DNA of 64,000 bases from CAIWHR01 sp963773195 (GCA_963773195.1 CAVZAE010000013.1:62001-126000); one strand, 5' to 3'. Positions 48,960 through 57,916 are shown, counted from the first letter of the stretch. A program made the numbers and translations. The notes: a model not told the origin generated them from the letters alone.

Positions 48960-49622
48960 TCAGTTCGTGGCGAAGCAATAGAGCAGGCCCGCGCCTCCCG
49001 TCGAGACAAGAGCGGGATCGCTGCAACCGCGCGTCGGGTGCGACGAATTCCATGACAGCATGGGCGGGCTCGTGTCGAGTCCCGTCCGATCCGAGTGACC
49101 GACGATCGCGCTGCCTTCGCCGCTCTTCGTCCAGTTGCCGCACGTCTTGTCTTCGCCCGCCGTGAATGCCGTTCCGTCGGGCTGGGATCCCGTCAGGATA
49201 TCGTGCTTGTTCGGAGTGTCGCCACGGCCGTTGACGACCTCGCCCTTCTCGGTCAGCGCGGTCTGCTTGGTCAGGTTGTTCGTGCCGTGCAATTCCGCGT
49301 CGTCCTTGGCGATGACGACGCCCTTCGCGTTCTGCCACGGGCCCTTGCCGATGCGATCCCTCGCGTTGGTCGCGGGGGCCGAACCGGATGCCTGCGTGCT
49401 CAGGTAAGCCCGCCAGGTCTTTCCTCCCGCGCCTACGGCCGCGGCCAGGTCCTGGCAGTGCTTGTCGGCGCCGGCGAGGCCCCCGAAATCGGCGCCCTTG
49501 CCCGAGCCCACGCTCGTGACGAAGAACGACATGTTGGACGACTGCGCCAGCGCGGCGCCCACCGGCGCGAGCGCGAGCGTCGCGAGTGCGACAACGACGG
49601 TGCTGCGGGTACCTCCAGTCAT
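48960..49622 (-). CDS. secreted protein of unknown function, lectin-like pattern
   Basis: 220 residues with a signal peptide (TRSTVVVALATLALAPVGAA, cleaved near LAQ). The mature part begins MSFFVTSVGSGKGADFGGLA, then ADKHCQDLAAAV, KTWRAYLSTQASGSAPATNA, KTCGNWTKSGEG, and ends with SWNSSHPTRGCSDPALVSTG and LLYCFATN. Four spaced Cys and the pattern WRAYLS ... CGNW ... WNSSH ... LYCF recall C-type-lectin or endostatin-like folds; that is a weak resemblance, not an assignment. ATG 49622 is chosen because GGAGG lies 7 bases upstream; an earlier ATG overlaps that site. Confidence 0.7.
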   Translation of the reverse strand: MTGGTRSTVVVALATLALAPVGAALAQSSNMSFFVTSVGSGKGADFGGLAGADKHCQDLAAAVGAGGKTWRAYLSTQASGSAPATNARDRIGKGPWQNAKGVVIAKDDAELHGTNNLTKQTALTEKGEVVNGRGDTPNKHDILTGSQPDGTAFTAGEDKTCGNWTKSGEGSAIVGHSDRTGLDTSPPMLSWNSSHPTRGCSDPALVSTGGAGLLYCFATN

Positions 49623-49732
49623 TTGCATTCCTCCAATCGAATGGATCCCCTGCGGTGTTGCCATCGAGGGCCGGCTCCCCTTCGAGTCCGGGGCCAGCCT
49701 CTCGCCGATCGTCGCGGCGGCGACGCCGCGCG

Positions 49733-50161
49733 CTACGCCTTCATGAACATGACCGGGACCTTGCTGCGCGCGAGCACCTTGGTCGCGACGGAGCCTATCA
49801 CGAGATTCGCAAGCGCCGTGTGCCCGTGCGTCCCCATCACGACCAGGTCAAAATGGCCTTCCGACGCCGTGCGCACGATCTCGTCGGCCGGATCGCCGAT
49901 GTGCCTCTCGATGGAAAAGCCCACGCCACGCGCATCGAGCAGCTTGACCGCGCCTGCGAGCGCGGCATCGCTCTCCTCGGCATAGTAGCGCGCAACCGTC
50001 TCATTGCCGACCCAGGTGGCGGCGGCCTTGTACGGAATCGGCGGCTGCGCGTGCAGGAGCGCAAGTTCGACCGTATCGCGAAACCAGCGGAGGCGATCGG
50101 CAAGCGCCGCCACGGCAGCGAGCGACGGCGCGGAACCATCGACGGCGACGAGGATCTTCAT
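49733..50161 (-). CDS. universal stress protein, UspA family
   Basis: 142-residue cytoplasmic protein with a single Usp fold. It begins KILVAVDGSAPSLAAVAALA. The nucleotide-binding motif G-x2-G-x9-G-S is complete in MGTHGHTALANLVIGSVA, so it is of the ATP-binding type. ATG 50161 gives the exact family start; a much longer frame upstream is a shadow of the neighbouring acetyltransferase. It is 68 bases downstream of that gene, on the same strand. Confidence 0.93.
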   Translation of the reverse strand: MKILVAVDGSAPSLAAVAALADRLRWFRDTVELALLHAQPPIPYKAAATWVGNETVARYYAEESDAALAGAVKLLDARGVGFSIERHIGDPADEIVRTASEGHFDLVVMGTHGHTALANLVIGSVATKVLARSKVPVMFMKA

Positions 50162-50229
50162 ACGGTCCTTATCCCTCGGTCGGGTGTAGTGTAGCGCGGG
50201 GCCGGTGGCTCGGACAGGCGGTGCCGCGC

Positions 50230-52899
50230 TCAGGTCAGGTCCAGCACCATCGTAACCTGGTCCGGCTCGCTCGGATCGTCGCGCGTCACGAAGCCCAGAC
50301 CGTCGCAGAAACGGCGCATGTTGACGTTCGTGCGCAGCACCGCGCCCTCGAGTCGCGCGAGGCGACGCTGCTTCGCACAGGCGATCAATCGCCCCATGAG
50401 CAACCTCCCGACGCCTCGACCCTGCCAGGCATCCGCGACGACGATCGCGAACTCCGCGCTCTCGCCGTCGGGATTCGCCGTGTAGCGGGCGACGCCGGCG
50501 AGCGTGCGCATCGGCTCTCGCGAGTTCCCTTCGTCGATCGCCACGAGCGCCATCTCGCGATCGTAGTCGACCTGAGTGAACCGCGCGAGCATCGCCGGCG
50601 TGAGTTCGTGCAGGCGATAGAAGAAGCGGAAGTAGCGGCTCTGCTCGGACAGGCCATTGACGAATGCGCGCTCGAGCTCCGCGTCCTCGGGCCGGATCGG
50701 TCGCACGTGGAGCACGGTGCCGTCGCGCAACTTGGCGTCGTCGACGAGCTCGATCGGATACGGATGGATCGCCATGTGGCGATAACCGGTCAACCGACGG
50801 CGCGGATCGATGACGACGCGTGCGCTGGCGATGGTCGCGGCGTCGCGACCGATGTGCACGGGATCGAGCACGACCGTCCGCACCCAGGGCAGCGCACAGA
50901 CGAGGCTCGACAGCTGCAGCAGCAAGGTCACGACGGGCGCCATCGCCGGCGCAGCGCAATTTGCACCCAGCAACGCCGCCGCCGGGGAGTCGCCGATGCC
51001 ATCGACGACGAGCCGCTCGTTCAGCGGCGGCAGCAGCACGATCTGATCGCGCTCGACGGCGCCGGCGCAGGCGCCGAGCGTGATGACCGGCCCGAACATT
51101 GCGTCGGTGTAGACCGCGATCGCCACCGCATAGCCGTCCGCGAGCGTGCGCAGCTTGCGCACGATGACGCCGGCGTGGATGTCGTCGCGCCTGAACGCGC
51201 GCCGTACACCCTCCTGCATTTCGCCGTAGGCGCGAGTGAGCATCCGCCCGTCGCGGAGGGCGGTTCGCGCCACGGGCAGCGGCGACTTCGCCGGGATCCC
51301 GGGCGCGTCGAGCTTGAGCATGACCGGATAGCCGACCTTGCGCGCGACCGCAAGCGCTTCCTTGAGCGTGTCGGCCGCATCGGCCGGCGGCATCGGCAAG
51401 CCGAAGGCCGCAAGCAGCCGATGCGTCTCTAGATCGGTGAGCAGCGTGCGGTTCGCGGTTGCCGCCTCGTCGCGAATCCGCTCCACGACCGTCAACTCGA
51501 GGGGGCGCGGCTCGGGTTGTGGCGCTGGCACTTCGAGCAGCAAGGCCTGGTTACGGCGATAGGCCGCGAGGAACGAGAATGCTTCGACCGCATTTTCGGG
51601 CGTGTAGAAATCCGGGACACCGCCTGCTTCGAGCGCTGCGCGTACCTGCGGACGCTCGAGCATGCCAAGCCACGCGCCGAGCACCGGCTTCGCCGCACCC
51701 CGGACAGCGGCCGCCACTGCGCGCGCGGCGTCCGTCGCGCCGACGATCGGGCGGTCGACGTGCAGCGCGAGGACAGCGTCGACGTTGGGATCGCGCAACA
51801 CCGTCGCGACGGCACTTGCGAGCCGCTCCGGAGGGGCGTCGCCGCGGACGTTGACCGGGTTGGCGCAGGGCATGTGGGCGGGCAGGATATCGACAAGCGC
51901 CTTCTGCGTATCCTGCGAGAGCACGGCCAGCGGCACACCGCAGTCTGCCGCGCTGTCGGCGGCGAGCGTCCCCGGTCCGCGGCCGTTGGTCACGATCGCG
52001 AGGCGATCACTCCGCGGGATGCGTCCCATCGCGAGGATGCGGGCGGCCGCGAACAGCTGTGTATACGTCTTCACGCGCACGGTGCCCGCGCGCTTGAGCG
52101 CGGCATCGAATACCGCGTCCGGCGTCGGCGCACCAGGCTCCTTTGCTCCCTCCTCCCTCGAGCGGCCGGCGCGCAGGACCACCACCGGCTTCGTCCGCGC
52201 GGCGGCTCGCAGCGCGGAGACGAAACTCCGCGCATCGCGCACACCCTCCACGTACAGGAGAATTCCGTCTGTGTCGGGTTCGCGCAGGACTGCATCGAGG
52301 AGCTCGCCGAAGCCAATGTCGTAGCCGCCCCCGAGCGCCACCACGGTCGAGAAACCTATCCCGAGGGGCGTCGCGAAGTTCAGCATCGCCGTGCACACCG
52401 CACCCGACTGCGCGATCAGCGCGAGACGTCCGGGAAGTGCGACGGCGGCACCCATCGTCGCGTTGAGCCCGATGTCGGTGCGGATCACGCCGAACGCATG
52501 CGGCCCGAGGAGCCGGATGCGCCGCCTGCGCGCGGTCGCCATCACCTCGCGCTCCCAGCGCCGCGCGTCGCCCTCGTCCGCCGGCGGTGCGGACAACAGC
52601 ACCGCGGCGCGGACGCCGGCGCGGGCACCGTCGTCCAGCACTGAGGGGACGTCGGCGCAGGGCACGGCGATCAGCGCGAGCTCGACGGACTTGCCGATCG
52701 CGCGCAGGGTCGGATACGAGCGCTGGCCGAGCACGCGCCGGTGGTGCGGGTTGACGAAATGGAGCTCCCCCTTGAACTCGCCGTCGAGCAGATTTTCGGC
52801 GACGACCCGGCCCAGCGAACCGGCACGGCTCGTCGCACCGACGAGCGCGACCGACGACGGCGCAAGCAGCGGACGCAGATAGTGCTGCAGCGTCGACAT
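50230..52899 (-). CDS. PatZ-like protein: NDP-forming acyl-CoA synthetase domains fused to GNAT acetyltransferase
   Basis: 889 residues. In order: a CoA-binding Rossmann domain (residues 1-130; SSVALVGATSRAGSLGRVVA), two succinyl-CoA-ligase-like domains (about 140-460; LALIAQSGAVCTAMLNFATP), an ATP-grasp domain (about 480-700; VGYPVMLKLDAPGIPAKSPL) and a C-terminal GNAT domain with VVADAWQGRGVGRLLMGRLI, the acetyl-CoA loop Q/R-x-x-G-x-G. This is the layout of PatZ/Pka, a protein lysine acetyltransferase that inactivates acetyl-CoA synthetase. The adjacent universal stress protein is interesting because UspA-type proteins are acetylated by Pat enzymes in mycobacteria. Confidence 0.92.
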   Translation of the reverse strand: MSTLQHYLRPLLAPSSVALVGATSRAGSLGRVVAENLLDGEFKGELHFVNPHHRRVLGQRSYPTLRAIGKSVELALIAVPCADVPSVLDDGARAGVRAAVLLSAPPADEGDARRWEREVMATARRRRIRLLGPHAFGVIRTDIGLNATMGAAVALPGRLALIAQSGAVCTAMLNFATPLGIGFSTVVALGGGYDIGFGELLDAVLREPDTDGILLYVEGVRDARSFVSALRAAARTKPVVVLRAGRSREEGAKEPGAPTPDAVFDAALKRAGTVRVKTYTQLFAAARILAMGRIPRSDRLAIVTNGRGPGTLAADSAADCGVPLAVLSQDTQKALVDILPAHMPCANPVNVRGDAPPERLASAVATVLRDPNVDAVLALHVDRPIVGATDAARAVAAAVRGAAKPVLGAWLGMLERPQVRAALEAGGVPDFYTPENAVEAFSFLAAYRRNQALLLEVPAPQPEPRPLELTVVERIRDEAATANRTLLTDLETHRLLAAFGLPMPPADAADTLKEALAVARKVGYPVMLKLDAPGIPAKSPLPVARTALRDGRMLTRAYGEMQEGVRRAFRRDDIHAGVIVRKLRTLADGYAVAIAVYTDAMFGPVITLGACAGAVERDQIVLLPPLNERLVVDGIGDSPAAALLGANCAAPAMAPVVTLLLQLSSLVCALPWVRTVVLDPVHIGRDAATIASARVVIDPRRRLTGYRHMAIHPYPIELVDDAKLRDGTVLHVRPIRPEDAELERAFVNGLSEQSRYFRFFYRLHELTPAMLARFTQVDYDREMALVAIDEGNSREPMRTLAGVARYTANPDGESAEFAIVVADAWQGRGVGRLLMGRLIACAKQRRLARLEGAVLRTNVNMRRFCDGLGFVTRDDPSEPDQVTMVLDLT

Positions 52900-53017
52900 G
52901 GCGGAACGATTCTAGCGCGCCCCCGCGACCGTCGCGTCCTCGGGCAGCCGAACTACGAGGTGGCCATTTTACGCGCGTCGGCCAACGACGAGACGATCTC
53001 TTTGCGATTTCCTTAGG

Positions 53018-53049
53018 TACAATCAGGGCCCTCTGAGGGCCCTCTGATT
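53018..53049 (+). promoter_or_regulatory. -10 box and tandem-repeat hairpin in the leader of the M3 peptidase gene
   Basis: TACAAT at 53018-53023 is a good -10 box without a clear -35. Right after it the 11-base word GGGCCCTCTGA occurs twice in tandem (53026-53047), then TTTTT. The repeats fold as GGGCCCTC/GAGGGCCC, giving a terminator-like hairpin at the very start of the transcript, 11 bases before the ATG. Confidence 0.45.
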
Positions 53050-53058
53050 TTTCCCGAA

Positions 53059-54912
53059 ATGACCACGATGAGCTTTCGCCTCCTGCTCCTGGGCATCGCC
53101 GCTTCCGGGATCACGCCTGCATTGGCCGATTCCCCCGCCGACCGCTGGAATCTCGCGGAGATTTATTCGTCGACGGCCGCGTGGAACGACGATGCGGCCA
53201 AGCTCGATGCGCAGATAAGGGTGTTCGCGAAGTGCAAAGGGCATCTCGGCGACAGCGCGGCGCGCTTCAAGGATTGTCTCGACCTGCAGGCGGATATGAC
53301 CAAGCGCTATTACCGGATGGCCGCATTTTCCGGCGAGCAACTCTCGGAGGACACTGGGTCGTCGTTCAATCTCGAGCTCGATCAAAAGGGCGACCTCCTC
53401 GGCAATCGTTTGACCGAAGCCGGCGCCTTCGTCGATCCGGAGATCCTGCGCATCGGCCGGGACCGCATCGCGCAGTTCCTGAAAAAAGAGCCTTCGCTCT
53501 CCGTCTATCGCTACCCGCTGGAGCGCATTCTCCGCAATGCGCCGCACACACTGAACAACGAGGGGGAGGCGCTGGTCGCCGCCTTCGGCCTGATGGACAA
53601 CGCGGGCGGCAGCGCCTACACGATCCTCGCCGAGGCCGACATGCCGTGGCCGAAGATCAAGTTGTCCACGGGCGAAGAGGTGACGCTCGATGGCTCGGCC
53701 TACACCAAATACCGCGAGGCGCCGAACCGCGACGATCGCAAGCGGGTCATGGACGCGTTCTTCGGCACCTACAAGACGTTCGAGCGGACGATCGGCGTCA
53801 ATCTCTACTCACAGCTCAAGCAGGATTCCGTCTACGCCAAGGTGCGCAAATATCCGGATTCGATCACGCGCTCGCTCGACCGCAACAAGATCCCGGTGGC
53901 GGTCTTCGACACGCTCATCGCGCAGACGAACGCCAACCTGCCTACGCTGTATCGCTACTTTCGCCTGCGCGCGAAGATGCTGGGCGTCCCCCAGCTCCAC
54001 TACTACGACATCTACCCGCCGCTGGTGCATGGCGACTTCAGATTTCCTTACCCCAAGGGCCGCGCCATGGTGCTGGAGGCGGTCGCCCCACTCGGCAAGG
54101 AGTACGTCAACGCGTTGACCTATGGCTTCGACCACCGCTGGATGGACACCTATCCGCGGCCGCGCAAGCAATCGGGAGCGCACATGGACGGCTATGCCTA
54201 CGACGTCCATCCCTACGTGCTCATGAACTACAACGACGACTACGATTCAGTCACGACGGTGGCGCACGAGTGGGGCCATGCAATGCACTCGTATCTCGCC
54301 AACCGCGCGCAGCCTTTCGTCACGTCGAACTACACGACGTTCATCGCCGAAATCGCCTCGACTTTCAACGAGGAGCTGCTGCTGCAGCAAGTGCTGAAGA
54401 CGGCCGCGACCGACGACGAACGGCTGTTTTACCTGGGCTCGGCGCTCGAGCAATTGCGCGCCACGTTTTTCCGGCAGGCGATGTTCGCCGAATTCGAGCG
54501 CGCCATCCACGCGCGGGCGGACAGGGGTGAGCCGCTGACAGGTGACACCTTCACGAAGACGTATTGCGACATCCTGAAGCGCTATCACGGCGCGGCCGAA
54601 GGCGTGGTCGCCATCGACGATGCCTATTGCGTCGAATGGGCGTACATCCCGCATTTCTACAACGGCTTTTATGTCTACCAGTACGCAACGTCGATCGCGG
54701 CCAGCGCGCAATTCGCGAAGCAGGTCGGCGCGGGCGAGCCGGGGGCGCTCAAGCGCTATCTCGACCTTTTGAAGGCGGGCGGCTCCGATGATCCGTACCC
54801 GCTCGTCAAGACCGCTGGCGTGGACCTTGCGACGCCGGCGCCGTACCAGGCGTTGGTCGCGCGCATGAACGCGATCATGGACGAGATCGAGGCGCTCCTC
54901 GCGAAGCGATAA
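53059..54912 (+). CDS. exported M3-family oligoendopeptidase (PepF-like)
   Basis: Zinc oligopeptidase of 617 residues. The catalytic motif is TVAHEWGHAMHSYL (two His ligands and the general-base Glu); the third ligand Glu lies about 25 residues on in IAEIASTFNEELLLQQ. The C-terminal VEWAYIPHFYNGFYVYQYAT holds the substrate-binding Tyr/His region of oligoendopeptidase F. Most PepF enzymes are cytoplasmic; this one starts MSFRLLLLGIAASGITPALA and so is probably periplasmic. ATG 53059; an ATG four codons later also fits. It is divergent from the PatZ-like gene. Confidence 0.92.
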   Translation: MTTMSFRLLLLGIAASGITPALADSPADRWNLAEIYSSTAAWNDDAAKLDAQIRVFAKCKGHLGDSAARFKDCLDLQADMTKRYYRMAAFSGEQLSEDTGSSFNLELDQKGDLLGNRLTEAGAFVDPEILRIGRDRIAQFLKKEPSLSVYRYPLERILRNAPHTLNNEGEALVAAFGLMDNAGGSAYTILAEADMPWPKIKLSTGEEVTLDGSAYTKYREAPNRDDRKRVMDAFFGTYKTFERTIGVNLYSQLKQDSVYAKVRKYPDSITRSLDRNKIPVAVFDTLIAQTNANLPTLYRYFRLRAKMLGVPQLHYYDIYPPLVHGDFRFPYPKGRAMVLEAVAPLGKEYVNALTYGFDHRWMDTYPRPRKQSGAHMDGYAYDVHPYVLMNYNDDYDSVTTVAHEWGHAMHSYLANRAQPFVTSNYTTFIAEIASTFNEELLLQQVLKTAATDDERLFYLGSALEQLRATFFRQAMFAEFERAIHARADRGEPLTGDTFTKTYCDILKRYHGAAEGVVAIDDAYCVEWAYIPHFYNGFYVYQYATSIAASAQFAKQVGAGEPGALKRYLDLLKAGGSDDPYPLVKTAGVDLATPAPYQALVARMNAIMDEIEALLAKR

Positions 54913-54970
54913 GCCGTGAAGCTGCATGAATGAAAGACACGCGCCGGACGAAGACACCGTTTTCATCGTC

Positions 54971-55015
54971 GGGGCCTGTAGCTCAGTTGGTAAGAGCAGA
55001 GGACTCATAATCCTC
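54971..55015 (+). tRNA. 5' half of a tRNA-Met (anticodon CAT), truncated
   Basis: Bases 54971-55015 contain the acceptor 5' strand GGGGCCT, TA, the D-arm GCTC-AGTTGGTAA-GAGC, A, and a complete anticodon arm: stem GAGGA, loop CTCATAA with anticodon CAT, stem TCCTC. The variable loop, T-arm (no GGTTCRA) and a 3' strand complementary to GGGGCCT do not follow. The sequence departs at about 55016, so the gene is cut just after its anticodon stem. The cut coincides with the beginning of the accessory region. Confidence 0.8.
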
Positions 55016-55170
55016 CCATCGACGCTCTACAAAATCTATTCTGGTGGGATTTTGGTGGGGGAGAGGAAGGCAGTCGCATTGCGAGCTGCAACCGGTCAGA
55101 TCCGTTACAGTTGCCTGCAGAGTTCGCCCCCAACCCGGGTTGACCGCTAATCGAGTTAGGCGTCTCTACC

Positions 55171-55212
55171 AAGCGCCGGAAGCATCGCCCGCAGTTCGAT
55201 GCGCTGCTGCGG
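55171..55212 (+). pseudogene. fragment of a serine-recombinase (resolvase) gene
   Basis: Bases 55171-55210 match 61961-62000 of the intact resolvase gene at 37 of 40 positions and translate as RKHRPQFDALLR versus GRKDRPQFDALLR. Nothing else of the gene is recognisable on either side. It is a relic of a second, related resolvase near the left edge of the island. Confidence 0.75.
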
Positions 55213-55281
55213 TCACGGCGGGAAAAGCAGAGCGAAATCGTTGAAAGACATGCGAGGACCGAGTCTGACCGGCGCAGGTCC

Positions 55282-55845
55282 TTAACCGCACGCGCCTCCC
55301 AGTGGCCCGGCCTTGATTTCAGGATTCGGAGGCTCGGGGCCGAGCCAGATCGCCAGCAACGCCCTGGCGAAGTCGTCGCCGTCGAGCGTGCCCTTGTTGA
55401 CGCCGTTGACACTCACCTGCACGCTGCCTGGCTTGCTCACCAGGACGATCCGCTGGCCGGAGCGCATGTCCGCCATCCAGCCATTGAACGTCGCGATGCG
55501 GTCTTTGAGCTGAGGGAGCTGGGCTTTGGAGTTCTTTTCGAATCCTTCGTCCCAGCCCTTGCGAAGATCGTCGGCGCCCACGTCGCGCACGAACTGCATG
55601 ATGAACTCGTACGGCGGCACCGCTTTCAGAATCGCGCCCCCGTCCGCGGACGTCTTCGTGACGTAGAGTGCGGCCACGTACACATTGACCTTCAGCATCG
55701 TCGCCTGCCGCAGGCCGAGGCCATTCAACGCCAGGGTGCTGCCGTCGATCTGTACCTGGTCCGCGAAGTTGACGTCCTTGCAGACCTTCGCGTGCGCGGA
55801 GATTGCGCAGAATGAGGCGATGATGCCTATCAATACGAGCTTCAT
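55282..55845 (-). CDS. exported chalcone-isomerase-like protein
   Basis: 187 residues with signal peptide KLVLIGIIASFCAISAHA. The mature part reads FADQVQIDGSTLALNGLGLR, then KVNVYVAALYVTKTSADGGA and FIMQFVRDVGADDLRKGWDE, followed by GQRIVLVSKPGSVQVSVNGV and FARALLAIWLGPEPPNPEI. This is the bacterial chalcone-isomerase-like fold (Chalcone_3), common in proteobacterial periplasms with unknown function. AGGGAG precedes ATG 55845. It follows the patatin gene by 73 bases on the same strand. Confidence 0.85.
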   Translation of the reverse strand: MKLVLIGIIASFCAISAHAKVCKDVNFADQVQIDGSTLALNGLGLRQATMLKVNVYVAALYVTKTSADGGAILKAVPPYEFIMQFVRDVGADDLRKGWDEGFEKNSKAQLPQLKDRIATFNGWMADMRSGQRIVLVSKPGSVQVSVNGVNKGTLDGDDFARALLAIWLGPEPPNPEIKAGPLGGACG

Positions 55846-55918
55846 GTTTGCTCCCTGGTGAGTCGCCAAAATGGACTAGTCGACGACGATTTATCGCCAA
55901 CCGCGCGAACAACCCGTG

Positions 55919-57391
55919 TTACCTCGATGAAGCCACAGGGGGCCGGGTCTCCGCCGGTCCCGTGACGGGAACGATCGTTGCACCGACGTCCTTCAGCAGC
56001 CGCTTGAATTCGGGCGAGTCCATGATGATCGTGCCCGCGGCCGCGCGCAGGCGATCGACGGCCTCCGGCGGCAGCACGAACGACGTCGGCTGTTCATTGA
56101 GATAGGCTTGCTCCGCCTTGTCTTTCAATGCGGCGAACGACACGTCGATCGCGTAGATCTCGGCATCCGGGACGCGGAGCGCCGCGGCCACGGCAGGGTC
56201 CTTGTTGGCCGCCATCGCGGCCGAGTTGCGCACGACGCGCGCCGTCTGCCATTTCGCCGCCGTGTCCTTCAATAGCTCGACTGCCTCGAAGGAGAAGGCG
56301 TCGATCGGCGTGCCGGCCGATTTGAGCAGGACGTCCACGGTGCCGGGCGGGCTCTCGGACTCGTCCCATTTGGTCGGCGGCGAGGACAATGAATTAACTA
56401 CGAAGACGATGATCCTGCGCGCGCGGTCGAGTTGCGTCGGCACGCCCGCCTCGTGCAGCGCTTCGAGAACCTCCATCGCATCGAGTACGGAACGCATACC
56501 CACGTTGTCCGCCACGCCGCCGTCGACGAGATGGAGGTACGGCCGCTTAACCGCGTCGCCGAACGCTTCCTCGGCCTTGAGTGAGCGGATCGCCCGGGCG
56601 GCCGGTCGTGGTGGGCTGTCGGACTCGGTGAACATCTTGACCCAGGAAGGCGCGGTCCGCTGGCAGGTTCCGCCGTAGTTGTTCATCGTGACGGGCGAGA
56701 GCACCACCGGCACGGCCGAAGACGACGCGGCCGCGCGCGCGAGCGGCACCGCATTGAGGTCCGAGCAGATGATGTCGAAGATGCGCTGCGAATAGACAAA
56801 CCGGGAGCCGGTCGAGATGTCGGTGGCCGATGCCAGGATCAGGGGACCGTTGCCACGGTCGAGGTCGCCAAACGTGGCGTTGTTGAACAGGATTTCGTCG
56901 TACAACTGAGCCGCCAGTTCGGAGCGGCCCCAGCCGGTCGACCCCAGGCTCGCCCAATTGGCAGGGCTCAATGTGCGCGAAATGATCTCACCCTGCACAT
57001 CGCGCTTCAGGAACCGCTGCTCGTAGTCGACGAACAGCTTGTCGCCGTAAAGCCCGTACGCCAACGCGGTGAAACTGCCACCCGAAACGCCGGTGATGAT
57101 ATCGACCTCGTCGAGCAGGCGAACCTTGTTGCCTTTGGGTCCGACGACTTCCGTCTTTCGAAGGAACTCGAGGACGCCGTACGAAAAGGCCGCCGCGCGC
57201 GTGCCGCCCCCCGAGAACGCGAGGACAACCATGTTGTCGCTGTCCTTGGCCTTCGCCTGGCGCGTCTCGAAGCGATAGCCCGCGGTGGGGTCCGTCTTGG
57301 TGATCGGCGGATTGACGGGCCGCGTGGCGCAGCCCGACAGAACGGCCAGGGACGCCAGAGAAACGAGAAGAATCACGCGCATAGGTTTCAT
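55919..57391 (-). CDS. patatin-like phospholipase lipoprotein
   Basis: 490 residues with a lipobox (LASLAVLSGCATRP), so probably anchored in the outer membrane. Patatin motifs are complete: oxyanion loop AFSGGGTRAAAFSYGVLEFL near residue 60, nucleophile elbow GVSGGSFTALAYGL (Ser in G-x-S-x-G), and the catalytic Asp in HLVDGGVADNVGM. Expected activity is lipid acyl hydrolysis. The region after the Asp contains a helix-rich tail (PSAVDRLRAAAGTII-like) unlike plant patatins. It follows the small membrane protein gene by 24 bases and probably shares its transcript. Confidence 0.92.
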   Translation of the reverse strand: MKPMRVILLVSLASLAVLSGCATRPVNPPITKTDPTAGYRFETRQAKAKDSDNMVVLAFSGGGTRAAAFSYGVLEFLRKTEVVGPKGNKVRLLDEVDIITGVSGGSFTALAYGLYGDKLFVDYEQRFLKRDVQGEIISRTLSPANWASLGSTGWGRSELAAQLYDEILFNNATFGDLDRGNGPLILASATDISTGSRFVYSQRIFDIICSDLNAVPLARAAASSSAVPVVLSPVTMNNYGGTCQRTAPSWVKMFTESDSPPRPAARAIRSLKAEEAFGDAVKRPYLHLVDGGVADNVGMRSVLDAMEVLEALHEAGVPTQLDRARRIIVFVVNSLSSPPTKWDESESPPGTVDVLLKSAGTPIDAFSFEAVELLKDTAAKWQTARVVRNSAAMAANKDPAVAAALRVPDAEIYAIDVSFAALKDKAEQAYLNEQPTSFVLPPEAVDRLRAAAGTIIMDSPEFKRLLKDVGATIVPVTGPAETRPPVASSR

Positions 57392-57415
57392 GACTTCACC
57401 TCGACCAAGGATTGC

Positions 57416-57916
57416 CTAATACTTGGGCAGCGGAGGCGGCCCGAAGAACGTACGTAGCACCTTTTCCCGGCCGATCACGCGCACCAGTTCGCGCCCCATG
57501 CAGTAAACGAGGATCAGCACAAACAGGATGATCTGGATCGCCCAGAAGTGAGGCCAGATGATGCTGGCAAGCAACTTTTCGTTGCCGGCAGCGATGCCGC
57601 CAGCCTCGCGTGCGAAGTCGTAGAGGTGCTCGAGATAGTGAATGACCGCGGAGACGAGCGTGTAGATCAGGACCTTCCACGCGACGTTGTAGATCAGCGG
57701 GTGCTCCGGGTAGCGATTGATCCACGGCAGCATGTCGGCGATCAGCACCGCCTTGCCAAGGACTAGCGCCGCGATGGCTACCGAGACCGTCGTCAGCGGG
57801 GCAACCCCGGTTGCCTTGACCATCAACGCCCGGACCAGGGCGACGATATGCAGTGCGACGAAGAAAAAGATCGTCGGCGGCAGCATCGCCAAGAACTCCT
57901 CTTTGATCTTTTCCAA
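57416..57916 (-). CDS. membrane protein with four hydrophobic segments, unknown
   Basis: 166 residues. Segments: AMLPPTIFFFVALHIVALVR, VSVAIAALVLGKAVLIADML, YNVAWKVLIYTLVSAVIHYL and AIQIILFVLILVYCMGRELV. A conserved-looking HYLEHLYDFAREAGG and the C-terminal FFGPPPLPKY are notable. I do not recognise the family. It lies 24 bases upstream of the patatin-like lipoprotein, so they may act together at the envelope. Confidence 0.75.
   Translation of the reverse strand: MEKIKEEFLAMLPPTIFFFVALHIVALVRALMVKATGVAPLTTVSVAIAALVLGKAVLIADMLPWINRYPEHPLIYNVAWKVLIYTLVSAVIHYLEHLYDFAREAGGIAAGNEKLLASIIWPHFWAIQIILFVLILVYCMGRELVRVIGREKVLRTFFGPPPLPKY

Noticed and set aside
54971..55281. tRNA-Met interrupted by a group I intron, as known for some betaproteobacterial CAU tRNAs
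   Set aside because: The break is after the anticodon stem rather than in the loop, no group I core is recognisable, and no 3' exon with a T-arm occurs nearby.
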